Below, piece by piece: positions 36,906-47,106 of a stretch of 64,000 nt of DNA. Origin of the DNA: Candidozyma auris (Eukaryota; Ascomycota; Pichiomycetes; Serinales; Metschnikowiaceae); contig NC_072813.1 in NCBI RefSeq assembly GCF_003013715.1, forward strand, positions 558,001-622,000, read 5' to 3'. The position numbers and the translations under genes were made by a program. Below the pieces are notes generated by a model. The model saw only the letters and a list, made by a program, of their open reading frames with translations. It did not search any database and was not told where the DNA came from. Each line of letters starts with the position of its first letter. Position 1 is the stretch's first letter.

Positions 36906-38717
36906 CTATGTAAGACAGGTAGACTTCGCCCTGTTTGTCTTTGCGACAAGTTCAGTTAAAGATTTGGCTCTGTTTTGTATAGCTTCTCCTTCCAAAGACC
37001 CGATGAACCCAAGTACAGCTTCGTTGATGCTTTCAGCTTGAAGCTCAAGTGAAGCAGTGGCAATTGCGGTATACTTTTCTTCAAGAGCCAAACTGTACTC
37101 CAGAGCATTGGAATCGAGCTGAGAGTCAATATCGGTTGCAGAGGCATGCAAGGATTCAAGCAAACGGAAGCATTCGTCAACAGCCGCCTTGGTTCTGGGT
37201 AAAATAAAATTCTCCTCTGTTAACTCTGGAGCCACGGTCCGTTTCAATTCCTCTCCGATTTCTCGCTGCACATTTTTGAAATCCATATCTTCTAGCGTTC
37301 CTGATGAGTTCAACGCGGGATCAACGTATTTTGTGTAGTCTGCTTGAATGAGCTTCGCAAACTCATGGGCAATGGCTTTGTCAAGTTCCAGGCAACCCTG
37401 TTCATCTAAGCTTTTGAGCTTTTTTGGATCTGGTATGCTCAAACCACGAAGGACCACGAGATTGCTACTGGAGGTAGTTTGCTGGACGTCAGATTTTGGA
37501 GGTATGGCCACTTCTGAGTCGGAAATATCATCCGAAAGACCCACATTCACGTCAAATTGTGGTAACTGCATGTCTGCTTCATTCTTTGGTTCCGGAATTT
37601 GGGCGAGCATTGACTGAATAACTTTTTGTAACTTTCGAATTGAAGGTTTCTTTGTCTCCTTATTGTTAACATTGTCTACCTTTTCTGGAAAGTCAGACGT
37701 CTTGTTTTGAGATTGGAGTATTTTGATTGAACTGTCGCTAATGCGGTTGTTGATGGTCATGATATCTGCACTTGTGGTTCCTGGAGCTGGAAGATCTAGC
37801 TTTCTCCGTTTGATATTCTGTTCGTCTGCCTCGGCAAAAAGCTTACCAGCTTCTGAGATCCTTTGCCTCAGCCTCTTATTTGCTTTGGCCTCTTCGTCTT
37901 TTTCGCTAGCTATCTTTTTTTCTTCGGGCGCATCCATACCTTTAAAGTTAACCTTTTCTTGGAAGGCTAGCCGTTCCCTTTCGTTCTTTGCATCTTCCTC
38001 CGTGGTATCAAAAAGACCAGGAGGTGGTTTGTGCTCATGAGGTATGTCTGCATTGTAGTCAAATTCTTTTCTTCTCTTCTTGTTCTTCAGCTCCAAGCTC
38101 ATTCTAACGCCCGCTGCTTTGAGTTCTCTTCGTTTCTCTAGAAGAGTGACTCGTCTGTTCTCCCGCATCATCCGTTCTCTCTCCTTTCTCTTAGCCTTCT
38201 TTCCCAAAGTATTCCATAATCGTGCAGTTGCTTCACTCAACATCTCTTGCTCATCTTCGTCCATCTCTTCCATATCAGGCCTTGAGGGCAAACTTTCATA
38301 AGAATTCCTCAAAGCTGGCATTGTCTCAATTCCTGGGCCAGCCAACTTGAGGTCATCTTCAGCTTCCTCCACTTCATCTTGATTTAGCCCCATCGTTCGA
38401 TCTAGAAGCTGCTGATATCTCTCCACACACTGCGCTGGCGTCCTTCCCATTACTGGGGATATACTTCGCCACTGATTCGGCATGAGTTTTGCTAGCCTGA
38501 GCAATTGCTCGTCCTCCTCTAGGCTCCATTCGTCTCGTTTAATATTTGGATTGAGGTACTCAGTCCATCTAGCTTTCGCTTGTTTGGCGGTTTTCTTCGG
38601 TAGCAACGACGCTACACGGGCCCACTGAGTAAGTCCATACTTGGAGACTGCAGCTTTTAGGATTTGATCCTCGACATTCGTCCACTGTCCTCCTTTTACG
38701 TATATTGGAGGGGGCAT
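36906..38717 (-). CDS. CEF1: Pre-mRNA splicing factor Cef1 (CDC5-like, NineTeen complex)
   Basis: The protein (603 aa) is the Myb-type core of the Prp19-associated complex that activates the spliceosome. Two Myb repeats fill about residues 1-105: GGQWTNVEDQILKAAVSKYGLTQWARVASLLPKK in repeat 1 and IKRDEWSLEEDEQLLRLAKLMPNQWRSISPVMGRT in repeat 2, nearly identical to Cdc5-family sequences. A charged helical region follows (about 130-260, with ELKAAGVRMSLELKNKKRRKEFDYNADIPHE, a Cdc5 hallmark), and then a C-terminal coiled-coil region. The frame is open to 38837, but MPPPIYVKGG at 38717 is the family start (S. cerevisiae MPPVPIYVKGG), and the 40-residue hydrophobic extension has no family counterpart. 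Confidence 0.94.
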   Translation of the reverse strand: MPPPIYVKGGQWTNVEDQILKAAVSKYGLTQWARVASLLPKKTAKQAKARWTEYLNPNIKRDEWSLEEDEQLLRLAKLMPNQWRSISPVMGRTPAQCVERYQQLLDRTMGLNQDEVEEAEDDLKLAGPGIETMPALRNSYESLPSRPDMEEMDEDEQEMLSEATARLWNTLGKKAKRKERERMMRENRRVTLLEKRRELKAAGVRMSLELKNKKRRKEFDYNADIPHEHKPPPGLFDTTEEDAKNERERLAFQEKVNFKGMDAPEEKKIASEKDEEAKANKRLRQRISEAGKLFAEADEQNIKRRKLDLPAPGTTSADIMTINNRISDSSIKILQSQNKTSDFPEKVDNVNNKETKKPSIRKLQKVIQSMLAQIPEPKNEADMQLPQFDVNVGLSDDISDSEVAIPPKSDVQQTTSSSNLVVLRGLSIPDPKKLKSLDEQGCLELDKAIAHEFAKLIQADYTKYVDPALNSSGTLEDMDFKNVQREIGEELKRTVAPELTEENFILPRTKAAVDECFRLLESLHASATDIDSQLDSNALEYSLALEEKYTAIATASLELQAESINEAVLGFIGSLEGEAIQNRAKSLTELVAKTNRAKSTCLT

Positions 38718-38895
38718 TTTTGATTCACTGGTAAGTGCTCGCGCAGCGATATATATGAAGATGCGAAACCGGATGGAGGTAGCCAGGAGGCATGCAAGCA
38801 CACTGCAGAGGAACGAGAAAGCAGAAAATAGGCACACTTTTTGAATGTGTAGAATATATAACTCCTCATGTTCAGTTTCCTATGACGAAAAGAAG

Positions 38896-38905
38896 AAAAA
38901 AAAAA
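38896..38905 (-). terminator. RNA polymerase III terminator of tRNA-Asn
   Basis: Ten A on the plus strand give a T10 run directly after the 3' end of the minus-strand tRNA gene, the canonical polymerase III stop. Confidence 0.85.
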
Positions 38906-38979
38906 CGACCTCGGTGAGGGTCGAACTCACGATCTTAAGATTAACAGTCTTACGCCTTAACCAACTTGGCCACGAAGTC
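38906..38979 (-). tRNA. tRNA-Asn (GTT), no intron
   Basis: The minus strand reads GACTTCG at the 5' acceptor strand and CGAGGTC plus discriminator G at the 3' end, with all seven pairs possible (one G-T). The anticodon loop is CTGTTAA with anticodon GTT. The A box (TGGCCAAGTTGG) and B box (GAGTTCGACCC) are intact. Apart from a few stem changes it matches S. cerevisiae tRNA-Asn. The gene is 74 nt with no intron and no encoded CCA. It lies between the CEF1 start and PZF1. Confidence 0.97.
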
Positions 38980-39333
38980 GCTGTGTTGATGGAAGTGCAT
39001 ATTTGAAAAATCATATCGCTTTTATTACAACTTGAAAATTAAGTTAAGTCATAGAGGTTTTTGGTTTGATTCTCATTATGACTCATTAAGTAGAAATGAG
39101 GTCTCAGATGACCTAAATCCGCCGAGCTTCGCCAATGGGGCCTTATTAAGGTAATACGTGAAGCTGTTCAAAGCTTGTTTCAGTAGTGATATAGTAGAGC
39201 ATACTATTACTTGAATGTTGTCATGAAGTAAAAGACTAGAGACTGTTTGAGCACATTTGGCGTAGATCTTGTCCTAGATAACCACTTCATCAAAGCGCGA
39301 ATATCGAGATCATTACAACCCACAACATGAGCC
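38980..39333. promoter_or_regulatory. Promoter of PZF1, 354 bp
   Basis: An ATG at 39326, out of frame with PZF1, opens a 17-codon frame (39326-39376) that overlaps the PZF1 start. No gene is seen in the rest. Confidence 0.45.
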
Positions 39334-40518
39334 ATGACATCAAAACCCAGGCCCAAAAAATATGCTTGCCTGTTTGAGGGCTGTGATAGACGATATTCAC
39401 GCCCAGCATTACTAGCACAACATGAAAGAACCCACAATAACGATAGACCGTTTGCGTGCGACTATGAGGGCTGTGATAAAGCCTTCTTCAGAAAATCACA
39501 TCTTGAAGTTCACAAGTGTAGTCATCGCAAGGATAATGAGAAGCCGTTCCAGTGCAAAGTGTGTGGCAAAGGCTGTATAGATGCACAGAGACTACGAAGA
39601 CATGAACTTACACATACTAAAAAGCATAAGTGCCCGTATGAAGGCTGCAACGAAGCTTTCTATCATCATGTTTCGTACAAACATCATATTGAGACAGTCC
39701 ACGAAATGGTCACCGTTTGTGATGTGTGCCATCGGAGATTCCAAAATAAGGTCTTGGTTGCAAAACACAAGCTCAAGGAACATGGGGATGGTCAGACCTT
39801 CTCATGCACGCATCCAGGATGCTTTTCCACATTTATCACGAGGAAAAACTTGAATGATCATATCCGAAAAGCCCACCCAACGAACAAATGTGACATATGT
39901 GAGGAAATCTTCGAGTCATTGCTCGCCTTAAAAGCTCATAAGTTGCTTCACCAAGCTTCGCCTGAGACACATGAAAGAGACGAGAGTTTAAATTCAGACA
40001 AAATTATTGTGGACGATGTATACGAGGTTTCCCGACAACTGGTTGTATTGGACGAAACATCAAATGAGTCTACAAAAAAGACGTTGCCCCTAAAAGGAAA
40101 AGTTGTGGATGTAGATGCCATGAAGAATACATCTTTCATAAAGTTACTACTGAAGAATTTCAAACCAGTGTACAAGTGTCCCAAGACGGGATGCGACAAA
40201 GTGTTCGAAAGGCAGCACGCCTTTGACAAGCATATGAAACGACACGAAATAATGAGGCTACAGGCGGCACAAAAGTATGAAGAGTTAAAGAGAGAGGAAG
40301 AGGAGGAAAGGAAGTCTTTGGAAGCGGAGCGTGAGCTGGATGAACCAGGGCTTTCGGATCATTTCTCCGATCTAGACGAGTCAGACATCATCGATATTGA
40401 AGACTCTGATAAAGACGACAAAGAATCACAGGACAAGGACATGTCCATGGAAGATGAGATCACCAACAGACAACGCGAGCTTGATATGATGTTGGCACAG
40501 GAAATGCAGAGTTGTTAA
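39334..40518 (+). CDS. PZF1: Transcription factor IIIA (5S rRNA gene factor)
   Basis: The 394-aa protein carries nine C2H2 zinc fingers: eight near-contiguous fingers from residue 10 (YACLFEGCDRRYSRPALLAQHERTH, FACDYEGCDKAFFRKSHLEVHKCSH and so on, to KCDICEEIFESLLALKAHKLLH). After a roughly 70-residue spacer comes a ninth (YKCPKTGCDKVFERQHAFDKHMKRH). The long spacer before finger 9 is the hallmark of fungal TFIIIA and is essential in S. cerevisiae. TFIIIA binds the internal control region of 5S rRNA genes to recruit TFIIIC, and also binds 5S RNA. The C-terminus is acidic. Some finger links lack the usual TGEKP, as in other yeast TFIIIAs. Confidence 0.94.
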   Translation: MTSKPRPKKYACLFEGCDRRYSRPALLAQHERTHNNDRPFACDYEGCDKAFFRKSHLEVHKCSHRKDNEKPFQCKVCGKGCIDAQRLRRHELTHTKKHKCPYEGCNEAFYHHVSYKHHIETVHEMVTVCDVCHRRFQNKVLVAKHKLKEHGDGQTFSCTHPGCFSTFITRKNLNDHIRKAHPTNKCDICEEIFESLLALKAHKLLHQASPETHERDESLNSDKIIVDDVYEVSRQLVVLDETSNESTKKTLPLKGKVVDVDAMKNTSFIKLLLKNFKPVYKCPKTGCDKVFERQHAFDKHMKRHEIMRLQAAQKYEELKREEEEERKSLEAERELDEPGLSDHFSDLDESDIIDIEDSDKDDKESQDKDMSMEDEITNRQRELDMMLAQEMQSC

Positions 40519-40651
40519 AAACTTTAAATATTTACTATATAGGGAAAAGAATATCTAACCAGTCATTAGTACCTTGCCCTTTTTTGGCCTCTATCGCGAA
40601 ATCCCCCCCATCCTCTCTTTCTATCGCCTCTATCTCTGTCAGAGCCTTTCC

Positions 40652-43600
40652 TCAAAGGCGCCGTTGGTGGGGGTGGTGGAGGTGTAGACGGGGAGGGAGT
40701 GGGGTAGTACTTTGGGATCTTATAGGACCACGCTGGTATACTTTGTTGTTTCCGGAATCCTTTCGATTGTCTCTGTCATCATGACGGCTCCCTCTGTCAT
40801 CGTGACGGCTCCCTCTGTCATCGTGACGGCTCCCTCTGTCATCGTGACGGCTCCCTCTGTCTTCGTGACGACCCAGAGACCCAAACCTTGGCTGCCGTGG
40901 AGGCTGCTGGGGTGGAAGAGGTCTTCTATGTGAGGGGGTACTCGCTCTAATCTGCGTGGGAGCCTCAGCAGCAGGAGAATCTCTTTTTATGTTAGATTGC
41001 GTTTTGGCATCCTCCATCGGCTTAGCTTCATCTCTTGCTTTCTCAACATCAGGCTCCTTAGCATGGCCCGGTGTTGCCTGTTGAGGTTTTGTTTCTTCAC
41101 TCGCCAACTTTTTGACTTTCAAATCCTTTTGCTCCAATACTTTTGATGCCTTGTTCTGCATTGAATCAGCGCTTCTGCTTTGTGCACTCGGGCCTTTTGG
41201 AGTCTCTGGACGTGGAGTTGTTCTTGAATATTGATCATATCGACCACGCTCCACCTCTTCATTACGAGCTTGACGGATTGGAGCCTTTCCTTCATTATCA
41301 TAGCTAAGGGCTTTTGCTGTAGCTTGTTTCTGTTGCTCTATTCTTTCTTCTTCCATCTTTCTCTTCCTTTCCTCTTCTTCCGCCAACCTCGCTTCTTGTC
41401 TCCTTCTTTCCTCCTCCTCTCTCATTCTCCTCTCCTCTTCTTCTTTTTGCCTCCTCAAGGCTTCCTTCCTCCTTTCCCTGTTCTCCTCTATAGCTTTTCG
41501 TTTGTCTATCTGCTTCGCCTTCTCATCTTCTGACATATCATAAAAGTCCCACATATGTACCCACGACTTGGACCGAGATTTGACATGCCCAATCAAAGCA
41601 CTAGACGACAATTTAAGATCGTCGCGCTCTTCTGTAGTGCTTATCTTCTCGATCAAGTCAACGATGGTCTCGCAATGGTCTTCGACGTTAGGGTATACTC
41701 CAAATAAATTTTTCATTAATGTTATCGCATTGCGGCGACACATATACTCATTAGCAATCAATGATCGCGATATGTCCAGAAGTAAAGATGAATGAAACTC
41801 AAATAAAATTTTCTTGAAGTCTCCCAAGGACAAATTCAGGGACGAAATATTTTTCTTCAACGGAGTCGCTTGCGCTAAACCTGCAAAGACCTCTTCATTG
41901 TACCAAACGGATAATCTCTTAAGAATCTCTGCGTAGAATATTCCGAGACATTCAGCTTCGGATGGTGTGCAAGTAAAAAGAGCTCCAAACACTATGTCAG
42001 ATTGAAAAATCTGATTCAAAGCTTCAATAATAGAGTAGTTATTTGGGTTGAGTTCATGCACCAAGAAAAGAAATCTTGCGCTGAATATTGCATCAAATGA
42101 TGAGTGAACACATCTTGGGAATACGCATTCTTGCAAAAATGTATTGATGGCAGTAGCAAGTTCCTCGTCAGTGTTTGGAAGAAACCATGATCTGCAGCGT
42201 TGCTTGAGTAACTCTTTGACTTCTTTATTATGTGTTTCATGAAAGTCTCTTTCAGCAGGGATTTTAGCATGAAAATCTTCGGTTCTGACAATATCAGCCT
42301 TCAATTTCTGCAAAAATGCTGACGTGCTCGATCTGTCTTTACGAGCTACGAGAAGAGTTTCTCTGAGACTTGATGCAGTGCTTTCAAGCTTTGAAAGTTC
42401 AGAATCGTAGAGTTCCCGATCAAAGTTGATATCAAAGAGCTTTAAACTCCAAAAGGTGGTAAAAAGTGAAGGCTCGACTCCACATGTGAACTTTTCCCCA
42501 ATATCTCCTTGAACCTCAGTGTCCGTGAAATAAGGTCTCCAAATCTCAAACGCCCAAGGGATAGGAACTCCATACTTATCGACAAGTGTTGTTATGGCTT
42601 GCAAATTATTTGGGATCTCATCGTCGCCGAAAAACCCGACTAGAGTGCAGAAGAAATGCAAGACAGTATCAATGTCATCTGCTCTGTTGGCAAGAACCTT
42701 GAGATGTGTGAGTTCCTCCCCGGCGATGATTGCTTTGTTGAGGTTGGAGAGAAGGACTAAAATCTCATTCACAACATCAAGCTCCAAAAATACATTAGCA
42801 AGCTTCGTTCCCGGAAGTTGGCTGCTGAATCGCGTATCGTCAATTGTCTTGTACACCAATTTCTCGAGAGATTCACCGCTATTTATCATCTCGATCTGAT
42901 GTGGTGTAAGATTCGATATAGGTTTGAGCCCGCCTGTTAGCGCGAGGATTTCTTTGAATACAAGGAGCCCCGAACTCTCCTGAAGATGGAAAGATTTCAC
43001 TAGGTACAGAACGATTGTCCTCAAATCAATCGAGTCCGGATACTTATGACACAATTGACCTATGAACGATGCCAAGGATTGTATCCATTGTCGCTCATGT
43101 AGACCATCTTGCTGAATATTGCTTCGTCCCAAAGATGTCAATCTCATGAGAATGGCCAAGGTAAGATTATCCCACCCATATTTACTGAAATATTGTGCTG
43201 TGTCGACCACCAAAGAGTTTAGGTTATCGTAACTCTCAATTTGCTGGAGGATAGTTAAGAAGCACGGAAGGGGGTTAGAATAGCTTATCTTTGCCAATCT
43301 TTTCATCATTGGAGCGACATTCTCCTTTGACAATCTCTTGAGGGAATCTTTTGTGGCCTTTTCTGCCTTATTATAATTGATTTTGACATGAAGATTATTT
43401 TTGGCAAGCACTTGATGTAATTCACCATACAAGTTGAATCTATCGTCCACTGAAAATTGCTGAAGGAATTTAAATGCTTTACTAACTGGCACGGGATTTT
43501 CTTCAATTGCCCCTATTGCGGGCAAAATGTAATTCCTGAAGAAATTAAAACAACGTTCTTTATACTCTGTGTTGCCGTGGATAACACATTGTGAAGTGAG

Positions 43601-45148
43601 GACATCACATAGCTTTGAAAATACCGCCACGTCTGCCGATAATTTGGTTCCTAAGTACTTGAAAATTTCTTGCCCTAGCTTGAAAAAGGCATCAATCTTA
43701 TCGACTCTCGGAAGATTCCTAGACCACTCTTGATAGAAATAAATGAGGTCTTTGTCACTTTGAAGCACTGAAGTGGGCTTTAAGCAAAACATCCGTGTCG
43801 GCTTCACTTCCTTGTACTTGATGGAGCCCATGTTATGTGCCTGTGGTGAAAGCCGATCTTTATTTAGCGCCTTAATTAGCGATTCAGGCACTTTCAACGC
43901 ATTTTCATATAGGGGCGATATTATGACATCAACCATACGAAGAATATACTCTGGCACCAACGCATCAACATGGACGAGAAATGGAAATTCGGTAATGATG
44001 TAAAGTGAAGGCCAATAGAGACCGACTTCAAGAAAAGCTTTCAATACCTGAAAGGTGATATTTGTTTCCAACCGGGACTGAAGTGTCTCGTTAATTGATT
44101 GTTGTTCTTCATCTTTGTTGCTGCCATTGGCACCCTTGTCAGAGATGTCATCTTCAGAAGTTAAGGGAGCAGCCAAGGCCAAGGCGCTTGCGCCTGACTT
44201 GAACACTTTCTCGTCAAGCTCCTTTTTGTATAGCGCCTCAAGGTCTTGCATCTCAGTATCATCAGGGCGAACATACTTGTAAATTGAGCCAAAGCTTACA
44301 AAACCTTCCTTGACTAGTATGGCAACCATTACTTTAAAAGTGTCTGTGAGCGCTTCATCTTTAGACGCCTTAAGGAATTTGAGGCCAAGCAGCTTTGCAG
44401 CTGTTTCACTCCCACCATGACGGAGTTCTTCAAAGCCAGCATCTGAAGTGGCCGGCTCGGCAGGCCACCATCTGGAGCTTTTCAAAAATTTGATCATGAA
44501 AACATGATTGCCAACGATTAGATGAGTGAAAACGTCTAAGAGAATGTCGAGAACTCTATTGGGATCTAGTTGATAATGCCCAATGAGCGACTCTGTTGAT
44601 CGTATTGCGAAATCCACAAGTCCCACATTGTTGGAGGTTTTCAATATGTTGAACATTTCTTGGACTAATTTGGAATATCCTTCGAATTCTTCGTGGAAAA
44701 GGTTAAAATTCTTCTGCGTGTAGAAAATGTCCCTCTTTTTCATGTTGAGTTGGCGATTCAATGATTGGACAGGAGCAAGGTTCAGACTAGTCAAAAGAGC
44801 TAAATCAACGTTCTCTGCTATAGTCTTTGGTTTTATGACGGCTTGCCTCTCGTTAAGTTCTCCCATAAGAGCTTCCATTGACTCAGTAAGAGGAACGACA
44901 TCCAAAGCCTGACAAAAGATGATGGCTTTTTCTTCATCATTTATAGCTTGCTGAAGGAAATCAGCAATTGCATTACTGGTAAGCAGACCATCCTCGAGAC
45001 ATATAAGGATCTCAATGAAGATTTCGCTCATGGTATCTTTGGGAACATCTTTAACATGCAATTTCTCAATAAGCCTCTGGGAGCCCGTCCCAGCAAAATC
45101 AGCAATAACATCTTCCGTAAGATGTATATTAGCATTGGAATGAGCCAT
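40652..45148 (-). CDS. THO2: THO complex subunit Tho2
   Basis: The 1498-aa protein (S. cerevisiae Tho2: about 1597) is the scaffold of THO/TREX, which couples transcription to mRNA packaging and export. The conserved body includes FLEVGLYWPSLYIITEFPFLVHVDALVPEYILRMVDVIISPLY (in part) and SWVHMWDFYDMSEDEKAKQIDKRKAIEENRERR. A charged R/E/K-rich helix follows (about residues 1215-1300). The last 200 residues are an RS/RD-like, presumably RNA-binding tail. It holds four exact repeats of Gly-Ser-Arg-His-Asp-Asp-Arg encoded by a 21-bp DNA repeat. The start MAHSNANIHL is the first Met. Its stop is 133 bp from the convergent PZF1 stop. Confidence 0.9.
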   Translation of the reverse strand: MAHSNANIHLTEDVIADFAGTGSQRLIEKLHVKDVPKDTMSEIFIEILICLEDGLLTSNAIADFLQQAINDEEKAIIFCQALDVVPLTESMEALMGELNERQAVIKPKTIAENVDLALLTSLNLAPVQSLNRQLNMKKRDIFYTQKNFNLFHEEFEGYSKLVQEMFNILKTSNNVGLVDFAIRSTESLIGHYQLDPNRVLDILLDVFTHLIVGNHVFMIKFLKSSRWWPAEPATSDAGFEELRHGGSETAAKLLGLKFLKASKDEALTDTFKVMVAILVKEGFVSFGSIYKYVRPDDTEMQDLEALYKKELDEKVFKSGASALALAAPLTSEDDISDKGANGSNKDEEQQSINETLQSRLETNITFQVLKAFLEVGLYWPSLYIITEFPFLVHVDALVPEYILRMVDVIISPLYENALKVPESLIKALNKDRLSPQAHNMGSIKYKEVKPTRMFCLKPTSVLQSDKDLIYFYQEWSRNLPRVDKIDAFFKLGQEIFKYLGTKLSADVAVFSKLCDVLTSQCVIHGNTEYKERCFNFFRNYILPAIGAIEENPVPVSKAFKFLQQFSVDDRFNLYGELHQVLAKNNLHVKINYNKAEKATKDSLKRLSKENVAPMMKRLAKISYSNPLPCFLTILQQIESYDNLNSLVVDTAQYFSKYGWDNLTLAILMRLTSLGRSNIQQDGLHERQWIQSLASFIGQLCHKYPDSIDLRTIVLYLVKSFHLQESSGLLVFKEILALTGGLKPISNLTPHQIEMINSGESLEKLVYKTIDDTRFSSQLPGTKLANVFLELDVVNEILVLLSNLNKAIIAGEELTHLKVLANRADDIDTVLHFFCTLVGFFGDDEIPNNLQAITTLVDKYGVPIPWAFEIWRPYFTDTEVQGDIGEKFTCGVEPSLFTTFWSLKLFDINFDRELYDSELSKLESTASSLRETLLVARKDRSSTSAFLQKLKADIVRTEDFHAKIPAERDFHETHNKEVKELLKQRCRSWFLPNTDEELATAINTFLQECVFPRCVHSSFDAIFSARFLFLVHELNPNNYSIIEALNQIFQSDIVFGALFTCTPSEAECLGIFYAEILKRLSVWYNEEVFAGLAQATPLKKNISSLNLSLGDFKKILFEFHSSLLLDISRSLIANEYMCRRNAITLMKNLFGVYPNVEDHCETIVDLIEKISTTEERDDLKLSSSALIGHVKSRSKSWVHMWDFYDMSEDEKAKQIDKRKAIEENRERRKEALRRQKEEEERRMREEEERRRQEARLAEEEERKRKMEEERIEQQKQATAKALSYDNEGKAPIRQARNEEVERGRYDQYSRTTPRPETPKGPSAQSRSADSMQNKASKVLEQKDLKVKKLASEETKPQQATPGHAKEPDVEKARDEAKPMEDAKTQSNIKRDSPAAEAPTQIRASTPSHRRPLPPQQPPRQPRFGSLGRHEDRGSRHDDRGSRHDDRGSRHDDRGSRHDDRDNRKDSGNNKVYQRGPIRSQSTTPLPPRLHLHHPHQRRL
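40771..40875. repeat. 21-bp tandem repeat inside THO2
   Basis: Four near-identical 21-bp units run from 40771 (units at 40771, 40792, 40813, 40834; the first differs by one base), with a degenerate fifth at 40855. On the minus strand each unit gives the heptapeptide GSRHDDR. The near identity of units suggests recent expansion or homogenisation. Confidence 0.9.
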
Positions 45149-45486
45149 TGGCTTGGAATTGTGCCTCTTGGAGGGAAGTGTTTGATCGCTTTGGAAATCG
45201 CCTCATTGAGCCAGGTCCAGGTAGTTAGCGCTAGATACAGAACTACAACACTTATACGCAAACGTGAACTACAATATCGAAGGGGACATAGTAAAAATTA
45301 CCGGTTGAAATCAATTGTTATTTTCTGTCCCGATTAACTTATAAAAGGGCTCATAGAAACTTTGCCAGAACCTTTCTACCTAGTGGAGGATTAAGTCTCA
45401 TTTAACAGTGGGCTGTATATGTTACTTATATGGGTTTCAAAGGAGCTTCATTGCAATCACATCTAAGAATTATTCACTGCCCAAAT
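45149..45486. other. Intergenic THO2 promoter and GIT-like 3' flank, 338 bp
   Basis: The gap is AT-rich with no recognisable element. Confidence 0.4.
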
Positions 45487-47106
45487 TTAATTCTTCTTTG
45501 AAGTCAGCGCAGCTTCGGACACAAGAACATGAAGGTCAGACTTCGTGGAGTTGTCCAGCATACGCTCACCTTTTTCTGTGAGGTCTTCCACAAGTGAACC
45601 ATCGCCCACCAATGAAAGATCGTAGTTGTTGTCCTTCAAGTATTCGAGAAATTTTCTGTCCTCCTCATCAATGGCTTCTTGCCCGACGGAAGGACAGAAG
45701 AATAAAGCGAGAAAAGCGGAGAAGAGACACAATGCAGAAGCCACGTAGAAGGTGGTTTTGACACCCTCGTTGGAATCAATACCACCATGATTCCTCATAA
45801 TCACAGGAAAGAGGTAAGTCCCTACGAAAGCACCAACTTTACCCACTGCAGCAGCAATACCGTAGTATTGCCCTCTGATAGGAGTCGCAGACGTTTTTGA
45901 TGCTAACACACTCGTGTTGTTCCCGGCGCCAAATTCACCAAGAGCAGTAAAGACACCGTACACTGCCACAAAGCTACCGATATTTCTTTGCAAGGTTTCG
46001 AACCCAGCAGTCATGCCAAAGCCAATGACAGCTTGGGCAACAAGACCAGCGACCATTGTGAGTCTTGGTCCAAAATAGTCTGCAAAGAGAGCGCCAATAA
46101 GAGTTCCGGGCAAGTAGAAGAGATTGAAAACGACGGTCCAGCCGAATGTTTTGTACAAGTCTCCACCAGGCACAATGATTCTCAAAATATAGGAGGAATA
46201 AGATGCAAACGCATAAGCAGAAAAATCGTAGATAAACCAGATGAGACTGCTGATGGTCAAGCGAAACCAGTAAAATTTGATAACGAGCAACCAGGGAAAC
46301 TTTTTCACCGACTTCATGTTTGTTTTCTCGTAAGATTCAGAGTTCTTAATCTTTCTTCTCATGAAGAATAGCGCAATAATTGGTACAGCACCAAGCCCCA
46401 AGGTGAGTCTCCAGATAACTTCCAAGCGGCTTTCGGAGAAGATCCACAACAAAACCATTGGTACAAAAGCTGCCACAACGTAGCCCAAATCCACGCATGA
46501 ATGCGTGAACCAAATGAAGTATCTATTTCTGTGGCCTACGGGCAATTGATTTGCAAACTCAGATGCAATTACTGACGCCGTAGGATATTCGGCTCCAATA
46601 GCAATACCCAAAAAGAAGCGGAATGTAGTGAGAGCCGCAAACATACCCTCAGGGGTCTTACCCCAAGTAGCTACCGCACAGAGGATCGTGAACACTATAA
46701 GCAAGATGTTTGCAGTGAGCATCCCGCCTTTTCTTGCGAAATGGTCAGAAATATACCCGAAGGACAACTGACCAAAGACAATACCAGCAAATGCAATGGC
46801 TGCGACGTTTGAGATGGCGTTCGAATTCGTGTATGTTTCACCATAAATGATAGATAAACAAGTTGTAACAGTCGAAATTGAATTGTTCACGTAGCCATCT
46901 GAAAAAAGACCAGCGCCCGAGACAAATGCTGGCCACAAGTTTTTGAATTGGACTCTTTCAACTGCTACCCTTTCGTCGTCATCTTCACTCGAAATCCCGG
47001 TATTTCTCTCTCGCTGGGCTTTTGTTAAGGCCAATTCTCCTGGCACCTTCGAATACCACCCACAAAAGGCGTCTTTGAATGAGTGGGGGAAGTCTCTAGT
47101 AGACAT
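45487..47106 (-). CDS. Glycerophosphodiester transporter of the GIT1 family (MFS)
   Basis: The 539-aa major facilitator protein has 12 predicted spans and family motifs: GAGLFSDGYVNNSISTV, GQLSFGYISDHFARKGGML (motif A region), FRFFLGIAIGAEYPTASVIASEFA, and LGEFGAGNNTSVLASKTSATPIRGQYYGIAAAVGKVGAFVGTYLFP. These match the Git1-type transporters, which import glycerophosphoinositol and glycerophosphocholine as a phosphate source. They form the branch of the phosphate/proton symporter family next to Pho84. Candida species carry several paralogues (GIT1-GIT4), and I cannot say which this is. The upstream gap has a CACATGTG palindrome near 47279 but no perfect CACGTG Pho4 core. Confidence 0.85.
   Translation of the reverse strand: MSTRDFPHSFKDAFCGWYSKVPGELALTKAQRERNTGISSEDDDERVAVERVQFKNLWPAFVSGAGLFSDGYVNNSISTVTTCLSIIYGETYTNSNAISNVAAIAFAGIVFGQLSFGYISDHFARKGGMLTANILLIVFTILCAVATWGKTPEGMFAALTTFRFFLGIAIGAEYPTASVIASEFANQLPVGHRNRYFIWFTHSCVDLGYVVAAFVPMVLLWIFSESRLEVIWRLTLGLGAVPIIALFFMRRKIKNSESYEKTNMKSVKKFPWLLVIKFYWFRLTISSLIWFIYDFSAYAFASYSSYILRIIVPGGDLYKTFGWTVVFNLFYLPGTLIGALFADYFGPRLTMVAGLVAQAVIGFGMTAGFETLQRNIGSFVAVYGVFTALGEFGAGNNTSVLASKTSATPIRGQYYGIAAAVGKVGAFVGTYLFPVIMRNHGGIDSNEGVKTTFYVASALCLFSAFLALFFCPSVGQEAIDEEDRKFLEYLKDNNYDLSLVGDGSLVEDLTEKGERMLDNSTKSDLHVLVSEAALTSKKN

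Noticed and set aside
38717..38837. Hydrophobic N-terminal extension of CEF1
   Set aside because: The family starts at MPPPIYVKGG. The extension would place a membrane-like segment on a nuclear splicing factor.
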